This document shows positions 29,115-38,480 of a DNA stretch of 64,000 nt, piece by piece. The DNA comes from Caballeronia sp. GAFFF1 (GTDB lineage: Bacteria; Pseudomonadota; Gammaproteobacteria; Burkholderiales; Burkholderiaceae), in the NCBI RefSeq assembly GCF_023630705.1, contig NZ_JALQEM010000013.1, positions 62,001 through 126,000 of the forward strand. The letters run 5' to 3'. The notes under the pieces are model-generated. The model was not told the origin of the DNA. It saw only the letters and a program-made list of their open reading frames with translations, and did not search any database. The translations under genes and the position numbers were made by a program. How positions within the stretch are numbered: position 1 is the stretch's first letter; every line of letters starts with the position of its first letter.

Positions 29115-30500
29115 ATGAGCCGTCTCGTCGTCGTATCCAACCGGGTCGCCACGCCGACCGAAACCAAGGGCTCCGCCGGCGGACTCGCCGTCGGCGTGTT
29201 CGGCGCGCTGAAGGACAGCGGCGGCGTCTGGTTCGGCTGGAGCGGGGACGTGGTGAGCGAGAGCGTCGCGAATCAGGGGCCCACGCTCGTGCAGGACGGC
29301 GCCGTGACGTTCGCCACCGTCGGCCTGCCGAAGAAGGACTACGACCAGTACTACCGCGGCTTTTCGAACGCGATGCTGTGGCCCGTTTTCCACTATCGCA
29401 ACGATCTGGCCGTCTACGACCGCGACGAATACGCCGGCTATCGCCGCGTGAATTCGTGGCTCGCGCACAAGCTCATCAAGCTGCTGGAGCCCGACGACGT
29501 CATCTGGGTCCACGACTACCACCTGATTCCGTTCGCCGAGGCGCTGCGTACCGCGGGCATCACGAACCGGATCGGCTTCTTCCTGCATATCCCGTTTCCG
29601 TCGCCGCAGATTCTGCTCAACATTCCGCCGCATGAGGAACTGGTGCGGTCTTTGTGCTGCTATGACGTCGTCGGGTTTCAGACCGAAGGCGATCAGACCG
29701 CGTTTCACGACTACATCGTGCGGCACGCGCGCGGCACGGCGACCGAGGACGGCCACGTCGAGGCGTTCGGGCGCAAGCTGAAAACGGGCGTGTACCGCAT
29801 CGGCGTATTCCCCGATGAAATCGCGGAACAGGCGCAGCGCGGCGAGGCGCGGCAGGACGTGATGGACCTGAAGCAGAGTCTCGAAGGCCGCAAGCTCATC
29901 ATGAGCGTGGACCGGCTGGATTATTCGAAAGGGCTCGTCGAACGGTTTCGCGCGTTCGAGCATTTTCTGGAGAAATCGCCCGAATGGCGCGGCAACGTCA
30001 CGCTCGTGCAGATCGCGCCGCCCACGCGCTCGGACGTCGAAACGTATCAGCAGATCCGCCAGAACCTCGAATACGAAGCAGGGCGCATCAACGGGCGCTA
30101 TTCCGGCCTCGATTACACGCCGATCCGCTACCTGAACCAGCGCTATGACCGCTGGAAGCTGATGTCGCTGTTCCGGGAATCGCAGATCGGGCTTGTGACG
30201 CCGCTGCGCGACGGCATGAATCTCGTCGCGAAGGAATACGTCGCCGCGCAGAATCCGGACGATCCCGGCGTGCTCGTGCTCTCGCAGTTCGCGGGCGCAG
30301 CGGGTGAAATGACGGGCGCGGTGATGGTGAATCCACACGATGTCGTCGGCATGAGCGACGCGCTCGCCCGTTCGCTCGCCATGCCGCTCGCCGAGCGCCA
30401 GCAGCGTTACCAGACCAACATGGCGGCGCTGCGCAAACACAATCTCGGCGTCTGGCGCGACGATTTCCTGGCCGACCTTCGCGGCGTGCGACGCAAGTAA
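29115..30500 (+). CDS. otsA: Trehalose-6-phosphate synthase
   Basis: This 461-residue GT20 retaining glycosyltransferase makes trehalose 6-phosphate from UDP-glucose and glucose 6-phosphate. The N-terminal phosphate loop SNRV...[11 protein letters not shown], the VHDYHL motif, DRLDYSKG and the C-terminal LVAKEY donor-binding motif are all intact. An AAGAGGAAAG ribosome site precedes the ATG at 29115. The phosphatase OtsB is not in the window. Trehalose is an osmolyte and stress protectant. The next gene is another glycosyltransferase. Confidence 0.97.
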   Translation: MSRLVVVSNRVATPTETKGSAGGLAVGVFGALKDSGGVWFGWSGDVVSESVANQGPTLVQDGAVTFATVGLPKKDYDQYYRGFSNAMLWPVFHYRNDLAVYDRDEYAGYRRVNSWLAHKLIKLLEPDDVIWVHDYHLIPFAEALRTAGITNRIGFFLHIPFPSPQILLNIPPHEELVRSLCCYDVVGFQTEGDQTAFHDYIVRHARGTATEDGHVEAFGRKLKTGVYRIGVFPDEIAEQAQRGEARQDVMDLKQSLEGRKLIMSVDRLDYSKGLVERFRAFEHFLEKSPEWRGNVTLVQIAPPTRSDVETYQQIRQNLEYEAGRINGRYSGLDYTPIRYLNQRYDRWKLMSLFRESQIGLVTPLRDGMNLVAKEYVAAQNPDDPGVLVLSQFAGAAGEMTGAVMVNPHDVVGMSDALARSLAMPLAERQQRYQTNMAALRKHNLGVWRDDFLADLRGVRRK

Positions 30501-30652
30501 CAGGCGCGCGAAACGGTTGTTTCCGGCCTGTAACAGAGCGATGAAAGTGCAAGAGAACGCCGGTTCGCGCCGCGTCGCCGTCGATAATGAATCGTCGCGC
30601 GGCGGGCCGGCTTGGCGCATCCAACGATCGAGGGAAACCCTCGTTAGCCAGC

Positions 30653-30668
30653 TGACAGTCTGCTGTCA
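30653..30668. promoter_or_regulatory. Perfect inverted repeat upstream of the GT4 gene
   Basis: TGACAG-TCTG-CTGTCA is a perfect 6-4-6 palindrome 74 bp before the GT4 start, in the 242-bp gap after otsA. Its size suits a dimeric repressor or activator. No regulator gene is adjacent. Confidence 0.45.
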
Positions 30669-30742
30669 TACTCAGTCTCGCGCGACGCATTAAGAACACG
30701 AGCACACGCTCGCACGTCGAAGTTCGCATGGAGACGAGAACG

Positions 30743-31810
30743 ATGAGAATTGCCCAAATTGCCCCGTTGACCGAGTCGGTCCCGCCCAAGCTGTACGGCG
30801 GCACGGAGCGCGTCGTGTCGTATCTCACGGAGGCGCTCGTCGAGCTCGGCCACGATGTGACGCTGTTCGCAACCGGCGATTCACAAACCAGCGCGAAGCT
30901 GGAGGCCGTCTGGCCACGCGCGCTGCGCCTCGACCCGGCGATTCGCGACCGCATCGCGCCGCACATGCTGCTCATGGAACTGGTGCGCCGCCGCGCCGAG
31001 GAGTTCGACGTCCTGCATTTTCACATGGACTATTACTCCTTCTCGCTCTTCAACCGGCAGGACACGCCGTTCGTCACGACGCTGCACGGGCGGCTCGATT
31101 TGCCCGAGCAGCAGCCGGTGTTCGATACGTTCAACACCGCGCCCGTGATCTCGATCTCGGATTCGCAGCGCCATCCGTTGCCGCAGGCGAAGTGGGTCTC
31201 GACGGTCTACCACGGCCTGCCGGAGACGCGTTATGTGCCGCAGCCGGTCGAGCAGAAGTACCTGGCGTTCCTAGGGCGCATCTCGCCGGAAAAGCGCGTC
31301 GATACGGCCATTCGCATCGCGGGGCGCTGCGGCTTGCCGATCAGGATCGCCGCCAAGGTCGATGCAGCCGATCACGAATACTTCGAGCGCGAGATCGCGC
31401 CGCTGCTGGAGTTGCCCTACGTCGAATTCATCGGCGAGATCAACGACGCGCAGAAAGCGGACTTCTTGTCGGGCGCGCACGCGCTGGTTTTCCCGGTCGA
31501 CTGGCCCGAGCCGTTCGGACTCGCCATGATCGAGGCGATGGCGTGCGGCACGCCTGTTATCGCGTTCAATCGCGGCGCGGTGCCGGAAGTAGTGGACGAG
31601 GGCGTGTCGGGTTTTATCGTGGAAGACGAGATCGGCGCAGTCGCGGCGGTGAACCGGCTGCATACGCTCTCACGCGCGGGCGTGCGCAGGCGCTTCGAGG
31701 AGCGCTTCACGTCGCACCGCATGGCGCGGCAATATCTCGAGGCGTATCAGGCCGTGGTACGCGCGCAGAAGCGCTCGCGCTTCAAGCTGATCGATCGCGC
31801 GGCGACCTGA
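30743..31810 (+). CDS. GT4-family glycosyltransferase
   Basis: This 355-residue GT-B enzyme has an N-terminal acceptor domain starting IAQIAPLTESVPPKLYGGTER, with a glycine-rich loop. The C-terminal nucleotide-sugar domain has LGRISPEKRVD and the retaining-GT motif EPFGLAMIEAMACGTPVIA. The ATG at 30743 is chosen over 30728 because GGAGACGAG forms its ribosome site. Related proteins lie near trehalose or exopolysaccharide genes, but the acceptor sugar is not predictable. No membrane segment is visible. Confidence 0.88.
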   Translation: MRIAQIAPLTESVPPKLYGGTERVVSYLTEALVELGHDVTLFATGDSQTSAKLEAVWPRALRLDPAIRDRIAPHMLLMELVRRRAEEFDVLHFHMDYYSFSLFNRQDTPFVTTLHGRLDLPEQQPVFDTFNTAPVISISDSQRHPLPQAKWVSTVYHGLPETRYVPQPVEQKYLAFLGRISPEKRVDTAIRIAGRCGLPIRIAAKVDAADHEYFEREIAPLLELPYVEFIGEINDAQKADFLSGAHALVFPVDWPEPFGLAMIEAMACGTPVIAFNRGAVPEVVDEGVSGFIVEDEIGAVAAVNRLHTLSRAGVRRRFEERFTSHRMARQYLEAYQAVVRAQKRSRFKLIDRAAT

Positions 31811-31836
31811 GTCCTCGAACCACGAGAGCAAGAACG

Positions 31837-31883
31837 AAAAAAACCGCCGTGCGACGCGACCGTCAGTCGCACCGCACGGCGGT
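31837..31883 (-). terminator. Rho-independent terminator of the SYLF lipoprotein gene
   Basis: ACCGCCGTGCG (31843-31853) pairs perfectly with CGCACGGCGGT (31873-31883). The loop itself can form an inner GCGAC/GTCGC stem. On the minus strand the hairpin is followed by a T run (31842-31837). It ends transcription arriving from 31923. Confidence 0.92.
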
Positions 31884-31922
31884 CATGCTTTCCGCCGAGA
31901 CCGTGAGACGGCGTGCGCCGCC

Positions 31923-32513
31923 TTACATCTTCAGGCGCGTCACCTTGGTGCCCTGGAGCGACACGTCGGCCATCAGGCCGGCGTTCGTCAGCACGAACGC
32001 TTCGACCGGGTTGGTGGCGGTGGTCGTGTCGACCGCGCCGTTCGCGCCCATCTTGACGAGCGCCACGGATGCGTCGGCGCCTGCCGACCAGCCGTCCGAA
32101 TTGCGGAATTTGTCGAGCGCGTCCTGCGTCATGAAGAGGAAGATGATCGACTTCGACTGCGCGCCCGCCTGCAGGCCGAAGGAGCCGGAGGTCGTGCTGT
32201 AGTAGCCGACCGTACCGCCACCCACGCGCAGCGCGCCCTTGCCGTACTGCGCGCCGACGATAAAGCCTGCCTGAATCACGGACGGGAACACGAGCACGCC
32301 GCGCGACTTCGCGACCAGTTCGCGCGAGCCAGGAACCGTCGCATAGAGCCGCTGGATGGTGCTGTCGACGTCCGCGTCGATGCTGCGGCGATCGTCGGCG
32401 CTGCCGGCGGCCTTTTCAGCGCCGGTATTCGAATTCGTCGTGCAACCGGCAAGCGCGAGGCCTCCCAGCGCCAACACGGCCGTCGTCTTGAGCATGAAGT
32501 TTCGTCTTTGCAT
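31923..32513 (-). CDS. SYLF/YSC84-domain lipoprotein
   Basis: This 196-residue lipoprotein has a signal sequence ending in the lipobox LALAGC, so it is probably anchored to the outer membrane. The rest is a SYLF (Ysc84-type) domain, seen in SRGVLVFPSVIQAGFIVG and the glycine-rich YGKGALRVGGG and GSFGLQAGAQ segments. Eukaryotic SYLF domains bind phosphoinositides and actin; the bacterial role is unknown. Two adjacent ATGs (32516, 32513) are possible; the second gives better spacing from GGAGAAC. Confidence 0.87.
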   Translation of the reverse strand: MQRRNFMLKTTAVLALGGLALAGCTTNSNTGAEKAAGSADDRRSIDADVDSTIQRLYATVPGSRELVAKSRGVLVFPSVIQAGFIVGAQYGKGALRVGGGTVGYYSTTSGSFGLQAGAQSKSIIFLFMTQDALDKFRNSDGWSAGADASVALVKMGANGAVDTTTATNPVEAFVLTNAGLMADVSLQGTKVTRLKM

Positions 32514-32808
32514 CATTGTTCTCCATCGTGGAATTAGGAAACCCCATAGTGCGGGAGGGTGAGGCACGCCAAGTTATAGCACAGCGACGCGACAACGCGA
32601 CGCTCGCACCGGACACAGATACAGCGTTCCGCGCGTGCCGCGCAAGCCCTGCGTCGCATCCGCGCGTCGTCGACTTGACGACGGCGAATTGCCGGCTATT
32701 TCGCCCGCCCCGCTGCCTGAAGCCCTGCATTAATTTCACCGCACCGGTCACGGTGACGGCGGCAACGCCGCGTAGCAAGTAGCAACGACCGTACCCGGCC
32801 CGCCCGCG

Positions 32809-33279
32809 TCAGTGGCTCGTCGTTTTTACTTTGGTCGGAGGAACCGGGTCCGGCGCGCGCGACGGACGCCGCAATGCGCGCTTGATGCCGCCGATTACGA
32901 TGCCGACAGCAAGGAGAAACGCCGCCGGCACGACCCAATAGCCGACGAAGGCATGCCACAGATAGTCGGCGAGCGTCGCCTTGCGGTGCGCGTATTCGTC
33001 GAGCGCTTCCTGGTGACGCAGGGCGTTGGCCCGGAGAACGTCGGCGGGGCAGCCGGCTGCGCGCGCTTCGTCCGGCGCGCCGTGGCAACGGGCGGCGGCA
33101 CCGGCGGACCGCTGTGCATCGGTGAGTTCCCAGGTCGAGAGCGCCTTCTGAAGATCGACCGTGTTGTAGGCCATTTCCTCGCGCACCTCGTTGACCGCGA
33201 CGATCATCACGGGCACGGCCCAGAAGGTGATCGTCACGAGCCACCGGCGGAACCAGCGGTTCTTGTATCTCCATGCCAT
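32809..33279 (-). CDS. Two-helix membrane protein of unknown function
   Basis: This 156-residue protein has transmembrane helices at about 14-30 and 111-133, separated by an ~80-residue hydrophilic loop with two cysteines (65 and 77). The basic N-terminus (MAWRYKNRWFRRW) and basic C-terminal tail suggest both ends are cytoplasmic and the loop periplasmic, where the cysteines could form a disulfide. The ATG at 33279 is supported by GGAGG at ideal spacing. No family recognised. It is transcribed toward the SYLF gene, about 295 bp away. Confidence 0.8.
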   Translation of the reverse strand: MAWRYKNRWFRRWLVTITFWAVPVMIVAVNEVREEMAYNTVDLQKALSTWELTDAQRSAGAAARCHGAPDEARAAGCPADVLRANALRHQEALDEYAHRKATLADYLWHAFVGYWVVPAAFLLAVGIVIGGIKRALRRPSRAPDPVPPTKVKTTSH

Positions 33280-33502
33280 CCGATGCCTCCATGCGAGGCT
33301 TGTCGCCACGCTAGACGAGCGGCGGCCGATGGCGTGTTTCTTGTATTCGTGAGGGGCCGCCTTCGCGCCATCTTATGAGAAAAAGACGGCGGTGCGAAAC
33401 ACTTGCTTGGGTGCAGTGCAATATCTACGGACGGCAGGAGAGACAGCCGGCGCCGCATGCGAGCCACGCGGCGCGAATCAGACGATGCGGCCCGAGCCGC
33501 GA

Positions 33503-33808
33503 TCAGCCCTTGCTGCTGAGACAACTCTTCATGAACGCCTTGCGGTCGTCGCCCTTCTTGCCGGACGCCTGGCTGTTGCACGCAGTCATGCGCTGCTGCT
33601 GGGTCATCGGCGCGGAGGCGGCGGAGGCTGCGGCGGGCGCGGCGGACAGGCAGCTCTTCATGAACGCCTTGCGGTCGTCGCCCTTTTTGTCGCCTGCCTG
33701 CTTGTTGCAGTCGCTCATCTTCGACTGCTGGCTATTGGCCGCGAACGCCGTATGCGCGCCTAGCGTAAGACTTAAAACAGCGATTAGGGCAGTAGCTCGG
33801 ATGGTCAT
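33503..33808 (-). CDS. psiF: PsiF-repeat secreted protein
   Basis: This 101-residue periplasmic protein has a signal peptide (about 1-22) and two PsiF repeats. Each is built as a methionine/cysteine start followed by KKGDDRKAFMKSCLS. The E. coli relative is induced by phosphate starvation; its biochemical role is unknown. The two repeats share a 32-bp identical DNA block (33525-33556 and 33654-33685), pointing to recent internal duplication or gene conversion. The ATG at 33808 follows an AGGGAG ribosome site. Confidence 0.88.
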   Translation of the reverse strand: MTIRATALIAVLSLTLGAHTAFAANSQQSKMSDCNKQAGDKKGDDRKAFMKSCLSAAPAAASAASAPMTQQQRMTACNSQASGKKGDDRKAFMKSCLSSKG

Positions 33809-34035
33809 GTGACGCTCCCTGAGTAATTGACGATTCTTCTTGAATGAGCGAGTTTCGACGTCTCGCCCGCGCATTATGGCAAAGCAGGTTTCAACTGAGT
33901 GTGCGATAAGGTTAAATCTCGAGGTTGAACCTCGGGGCGCTGCGCCGCGGCCTTGCAACGCGCTTTCGCCAGCGAGCGGACGCAGTGATCGTTCACCCAA
34001 CGACGCCTTCTCGCAATCACGACAGGAGCCGCTTC

Positions 34036-34317
34036 ATGTCCACACCGCTCGCCGATCATTACAAGGGCTTCGCCATCCATGTGCAGGCCATGCGACGCGC
34101 GAAAGAGCGCGACGAGCCGGACGACGGCCCGCGCCACTTCGACATCTTCGTGACCATTTCACGCGACGCGGCCGGGGAGAGCGGCCGCTCCGCCATGTTC
34201 GGCGTGCCCGAGCAGGAGCCGTTCGAGAGCCCGATCGATGCGACGCGCGCCGGGATCGACTATGGCCGCAAGATCATCGACAACGAGATCGAGGGTCAGT
34301 CCGTCGCCGATCTCTGA
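34036..34317 (+). CDS. Conserved-looking small cytosolic protein, function unknown
   Basis: This 93-residue hydrophilic protein has no signal peptide or membrane segment. The sequence alternates strands and helices (HYKGFAIHVQAM, HFDIFVTISRD, AGIDYGRKIIDNEI), which suggests a compact alpha/beta fold. An AGGAG ribosome site precedes the ATG at 34036. Base composition matches its neighbours, so it looks native. No family is recognised with confidence. It stands alone between psiF (divergent) and the rbs cluster. Confidence 0.75.
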   Translation: MSTPLADHYKGFAIHVQAMRRAKERDEPDDGPRHFDIFVTISRDAAGESGRSAMFGVPEQEPFESPIDATRAGIDYGRKIIDNEIEGQSVADL

Positions 34318-34395
34318 GCGCCTGCGGCTGGCGCCCCAACGCGCGCAAGACCACATTGCGCGTGCGTCCGAAGCGCCCAGTGCACGTTAGCCCGA

Positions 34396-34441
34396 TTGAC
34401 CGCGCGGCTGGCACGAACGAGAATCGACGGCGGCAAACGTT
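34396..34441 (+). promoter_or_regulatory. Candidate rbs promoter with overlapping LacI-type operator
   Basis: TTGACC (34396-34401) and GAGAAT (34419-34424) are 17 bp apart. AACGTT (34436-34441), inside GCAAACGTTGAAC, has the central CG and AT-rich flanks of LacI-family operators and lies just after the expected start point. It is the best local candidate for the binding site of the regulator at 38481. Confidence 0.4.
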
Positions 34442-34514
34442 GAACCGCCCATGTTTCGCGTGACATGCAAAACCCACTGCAAACAAATCAATCAAAACAC
34501 TGGAGGAGAACCGC

Positions 34515-35477
34515 ATGAAGTCAGCCATTCGCCGTCGCGTCCTGTCAGCCGCCGTCGCGCTCGTTGCCTGTAGCGCGCTGCCTTTCGCCGCATCGCCCGC
34601 GTTAGCGCAGAATGCCGGCAAGCCGAAGGTCGCGCTCGTGATGAAGTCGCTCGCCAACGAGTTCTTCCTCACGATGGAAAACGGCGCGAAAGACTATCAG
34701 CAGCACAACGCCGACAAGTTCGAGCTCATCACCAACGGCATCAAGGACGAAACCGATACCGCCGCGCAGATCCGCATCGTGGAGCAGATGATCGTCTCGA
34801 AGGTCGATGCGCTCGTCATCGCGCCGGCGGATTCGAAGGCGCTCGTGCCGGTCATCAAGAAGGCGGCGGACGCGGGCATCATCGTGGTGAATATCGACAA
34901 CCGGCTCGATCAGGACGTGCTCAAGTCGAAGGACCTCAACGTGCCGTTCGTCGGCCCGGACAACCGCAAGGGCGCGCGCCAGGTCGGCGACTATCTTGCC
35001 AAGCACCTGAAGAAGGGCGACGAAGTCGGCATCATCGAAGGCGTTTCCACGACGACCAACGCGCAGCAGCGCACCGCCGGCTTCAAGGACGCGATGGACG
35101 CGGCCGGCATGAAGGTGGTCGCGCTCCAGTCGGGCGACTGGGAAATCGACAAGGGCAACGCCGTCGCGTCGCAGATTCTCAACGCGAATCCGAACGTCAA
35201 GGCGCTGCTCTGCGGCAACGACAACATGGCCATCGGCGCGGTTTCCGCCGTGCGCGCGGCGGGCAAGGCGGGCAAGGTGCAGGTGGTCGGCTACGACAAC
35301 ATCGGCGCGATCAAGCCGATGCTGAAGGACGGCCGCGTGCTCGCCACCGCCGATCAATACGCGGCGAAGCAGGCCGTGTTCGGCATCGACGTGGCGCTGA
35401 AGGCCATTGCCGGGCACAAGAAGCAGTCCGAGCTCTCGACCGTGGTGGAAACGCCCGTCGATCTTGTGACGAAGTAA
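34515..35477 (+). CDS. rbsB: Ribose-type ABC transporter substrate-binding protein
   Basis: This 320-residue periplasmic protein has a signal peptide with likely cleavage after Ala31 (ALA-QN). The type-I periplasmic binding fold is clear: VALVMKSLANEFF, the DALVIAPADSKAL strand, VNIDNRLD, and GYDNIGAIKPML in the C-terminal lobe. The family binds ribose or related sugars. Downstream transporter, regulator and ribokinase genes favour ribose, though other pentoses or sugar alcohols are possible. A GGAGGAG ribosome site precedes the ATG. It is 170 bp from rbsA. Confidence 0.92.
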   Translation: MKSAIRRRVLSAAVALVACSALPFAASPALAQNAGKPKVALVMKSLANEFFLTMENGAKDYQQHNADKFELITNGIKDETDTAAQIRIVEQMIVSKVDALVIAPADSKALVPVIKKAADAGIIVVNIDNRLDQDVLKSKDLNVPFVGPDNRKGARQVGDYLAKHLKKGDEVGIIEGVSTTTNAQQRTAGFKDAMDAAGMKVVALQSGDWEIDKGNAVASQILNANPNVKALLCGNDNMAIGAVSAVRAAGKAGKVQVVGYDNIGAIKPMLKDGRVLATADQYAAKQAVFGIDVALKAIAGHKKQSELSTVVETPVDLVTK

Positions 35478-35558
35478 AGCGCAGCGAGCGTTGCGCCGCG
35501 AACCGTTCGTCCTCAAGTTCGCGGCCATCATGCCGTTAAGATGCACGAGCGCGGTTGA

Positions 35559-35588
35559 GGGACGGCGGTGCGCGCCGGCCGCCGTCCC
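35559..35588 (+). other. Stable hairpin between rbsB and rbsA
   Basis: GGGACGGCGG (35559-35568) and CCGCCGTCCC (35579-35588) form a perfect 10-bp stem with a 10-nt GC loop and no T run. It could protect the upstream rbsB message or reduce read-through, as intergenic hairpins do behind other binding-protein genes. Confidence 0.6.
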
Positions 35589-35647
35589 GCCGCAACGCAT
35601 GCAGAACTTGCCGAGGATGCACCGACCGCCTTGAGCGACCTTACGCC

Positions 35648-37255
35648 ATGATGAAAGACGCGCACGACGCGAGCGTGCTGACCGTCACGGGAATCGGCAA
35701 GACCTATGTCGAGCCGGTGCTGGCCGACGTATCGCTCGGACTCTCGCCGGGCGAAGTGCTCGCGTTGACCGGCGAGAACGGCGCGGGCAAGAGCACGCTG
35801 TCGAAGATCATCGGCGGGCTGACGAATCCGAGCACGGGCACGATGACGCTCGCGGGCCAGCCGTACGCGCCGCAAAGCCGCACGGAAGCGGAATCGCTCG
35901 GCGTGCGCATGGTGATGCAGGAGCTGAACCTGCTGCCGACGCTCTCGGTCGCGGAAAACCTGTTCCTCAACCGCCTGCCGCAGAAAGGGCGACTCAGAAT
36001 CGGCTGGATCGACCGCAAGCGGCTCGCCGAGGACGCGCGGCACGCGATGGCGCAAGTCGGGCTCGATGCGATCGACCCGGACACGCTCGTGGGCGATCTC
36101 GGCATCGGGCATCAGCAGATGGTCGAAATCGCGCGCAATCTGATCGGCGATTGCCGCGTGCTGATTCTCGACGAACCGACCGCGATGCTCACCGCACGCG
36201 AAGTCGATCTCCTCTTCGAGCAGATCGCGCGGCTCAAGGCGCGCGGCGTGGCGCTCGTCTATATCTCGCATCGGCTGGAAGAACTCAGACGCATCGCGGA
36301 GCGCGCGGCCGTGCTGCGCGACGGTCGCCTCGTGCATGTCGGGCCAATGAGCGCGCTGACCAGCGACCAGCTCGTCACGCTGATGGTGGGCCGTGAACTG
36401 GGCGAACGCATCGATCTCGGCGAGCGCAAGCTGGGCGGCGTCGCGCTGAAAGTGGACGGCATGACGCGCGCCCCGGCCGTGCGCGATGTGTCCTTCGAAG
36501 TGCGGGCGGGCGAGATTTTCGGCATCAGCGGGCTGATCGGCGCGGGGCGCACGGAACTCATGCGCCTCATCTACGGCGCGGATCGCGCGGACGGCGGCAC
36601 GGTGTCCGTTCCGCGCGGCGGCGAAGCACTGCGCCCGGTGAACATCCAGTCGCCGTCGGATGCCGTGAAAAACGGCATCGCGCTCATCACGGAGGACCGC
36701 AAGGGCGAGGGCCTGCTGCTCGGCCTGCCCATCGCCGCGAACGTTTCACTCGGCAACGTGGGCGCGGTGGCGCGTCACGGCGTGATCGACACGCGCCGCG
36801 AAGCCGCGCTCGCCGAGCGCCAGATCGACGCCATGCGCATCCGCACGTCGGGGCCGGCGCAGGCGGTGTCCGAGCTATCGGGCGGCAATCAGCAGAAAGT
36901 GGTGATCGGCCGCTGGCTCGCCCGCGACTGCACCGTGCTGCTTTTCGACGAACCGACGCGCGGCATCGACGTCGGCGCGAAGTTCGATATTTACGGGCTC
37001 ATGGGCGCGCTCGCCCGCGGAGGCCGCGCGCTCGTGGTCGTTTCGAGTGATCTGCGTGAACTGATGCTGATCTGCGACCGGATCGGCGTGATGTCGGCCG
37101 GGCGCATGACCGGCGTGTTCGAGCGCGCGAACTGGACGCAGGATGCGCTGCTCGCGGCGGCTTTCGCCGGCTATGCGAAGCGCGAGGCGATTCTGCACGA
37201 GCCGCTCGCGCCCGACGCGAAGCCGCCCGAACAAGACAATTTGCTGGAGCATTGA
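35648..37255 (+). CDS. rbsA: Ribose-type ABC transporter ATP-binding protein (double ABC)
   Basis: This 535-residue protein has two fused ATPase domains. The first has Walker A GENGAGKS (42-49), and the Walker B strand reads VLILDEPTAML. The second has the degenerate Walker A LIGAGRTE typical of RbsA/XylG/MglA, with signature LSGGNQQK and Walker B LLFDEPTRGID. The start is ATG 35648 (or the next codon, 35651); no strong ribosome site is seen. The rbsC start follows its stop directly. Confidence 0.95.
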   Translation: MMKDAHDASVLTVTGIGKTYVEPVLADVSLGLSPGEVLALTGENGAGKSTLSKIIGGLTNPSTGTMTLAGQPYAPQSRTEAESLGVRMVMQELNLLPTLSVAENLFLNRLPQKGRLRIGWIDRKRLAEDARHAMAQVGLDAIDPDTLVGDLGIGHQQMVEIARNLIGDCRVLILDEPTAMLTAREVDLLFEQIARLKARGVALVYISHRLEELRRIAERAAVLRDGRLVHVGPMSALTSDQLVTLMVGRELGERIDLGERKLGGVALKVDGMTRAPAVRDVSFEVRAGEIFGISGLIGAGRTELMRLIYGADRADGGTVSVPRGGEALRPVNIQSPSDAVKNGIALITEDRKGEGLLLGLPIAANVSLGNVGAVARHGVIDTRREAALAERQIDAMRIRTSGPAQAVSELSGGNQQKVVIGRWLARDCTVLLFDEPTRGIDVGAKFDIYGLMGALARGGRALVVVSSDLRELMLICDRIGVMSAGRMTGVFERANWTQDALLAAAFAGYAKREAILHEPLAPDAKPPEQDNLLEH

Positions 37256-38263
37256 ATGACCGGACAGACCGAAGCGAATCTGCCAGCCGATGCGCCGAAA
37301 AGCGGCAAGAACGCGAAGGGCGCGGGCACGCGCCTGGGCTTCTCGAATTATCTGGGACTGGCCGGCGCGCTCGCCGCGATGATCGCGCTTTTCTCCGTGC
37401 TGAGTTCTCATTTCCTGACGTACGACACGTTCAGCACGATCGCGAACCAGATTCCCGATCTCGTCGTGATGTCGGTCGGCATGACGTTCGTGCTGATCAT
37501 CGCGGGCATCGATTTGTCGGTGGGCTCGGTCCTTGCGCTCGGTGCGTCGGTGGTGAGCGTGGCCGCGCTGAAGTGGCACTGGCCGGCGCTTCCGGCGGCG
37601 CTCATCGGGCTGGCCGCCGCCGCGCTGACGGGCACGGTCACGGGACTCGTCACGGTGGCATGGCGCATTCCGTCGTTCATCGTGTCGCTCGGCGTGCTGG
37701 AAGCGGCGCGCGGACTCGCGTATCAGATGACGAACTCGCGCACCGCGTATATCGGCGATGCGTTCGATTTTCTGTCGAATCCAATCGCGTTCGGCATTTC
37801 GCCGGCGTTCCTGATTGCGGTCGCGGTGATGATTCTTGCGCATTGGGTCTTGACCCGGACGATTTTCGGCCGTTATCTGGTAGGCATCGGCACGAACGAG
37901 GAAGCGGTGCGGCTCGCGGGTGTCGATCCGCGGCCGTACAAGGTCATCGTGTTCGCGCTGATGGGCGCGCTTTCGGGACTGGCCGCGCTGTTCCAGATTT
38001 CCCGTCTCGAAGCCGCGGATCCGAACGCGGGCGCGGGCGTGGAGCTTCAGGTGATCGCGGCGGTGGTGATCGGCGGAACGAGTCTGATGGGCGGGCGCGG
38101 CTCGGTCATCAGCACGTTCTTCGGCGTTCTCATCATCTCGGTGCTGGCGGCGGGGCTCGCGCAGATCGGCGCGAACGAGCCGACCAAGCGCATCATCACG
38201 GGCGCGGTGATCGTGGTCGCGGTGGTGCTGGATACGTACCGGAGCCGGCGCAGGCGCGGTTGA
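37256..38263 (+). CDS. rbsC: Ribose-type ABC transporter permease
   Basis: This 335-residue inner-membrane permease of the BPD_transp_2 family has about nine to ten hydrophobic helices after a 35-residue hydrophilic N-terminus. The GIDLSVGSVLALG motif and the GGTSLMGGRGSV loop near the C-terminus are family hallmarks, and the latter contacts the ATPase. The ATG directly abuts the rbsA stop, so the two are translated together. Confidence 0.95.
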   Translation: MTGQTEANLPADAPKSGKNAKGAGTRLGFSNYLGLAGALAAMIALFSVLSSHFLTYDTFSTIANQIPDLVVMSVGMTFVLIIAGIDLSVGSVLALGASVVSVAALKWHWPALPAALIGLAAAALTGTVTGLVTVAWRIPSFIVSLGVLEAARGLAYQMTNSRTAYIGDAFDFLSNPIAFGISPAFLIAVAVMILAHWVLTRTIFGRYLVGIGTNEEAVRLAGVDPRPYKVIVFALMGALSGLAALFQISRLEAADPNAGAGVELQVIAAVVIGGTSLMGGRGSVISTFFGVLIISVLAAGLAQIGANEPTKRIITGAVIVVAVVLDTYRSRRRRG

Positions 38264-38480
38264 GCTCGATATAGCACGGCAGCAGGCAGCACGTCGGCGC
38301 CTCGCAACGGGGTGGGCGGCGACGTTAAACACAAGTGCAGTCAAAAAGAGATGACCGGGCAGTCCGTTCGCCGTCGAGGGCGGCGAGCGGAAGGAACGCG
38401 ACCGGGCGCGGGAGGGCCGCGCGAGAGGACGTTTCCGGTCAATAAAAGAAGTTGGACCAAAGCAAAGCGAAGGACGATGT

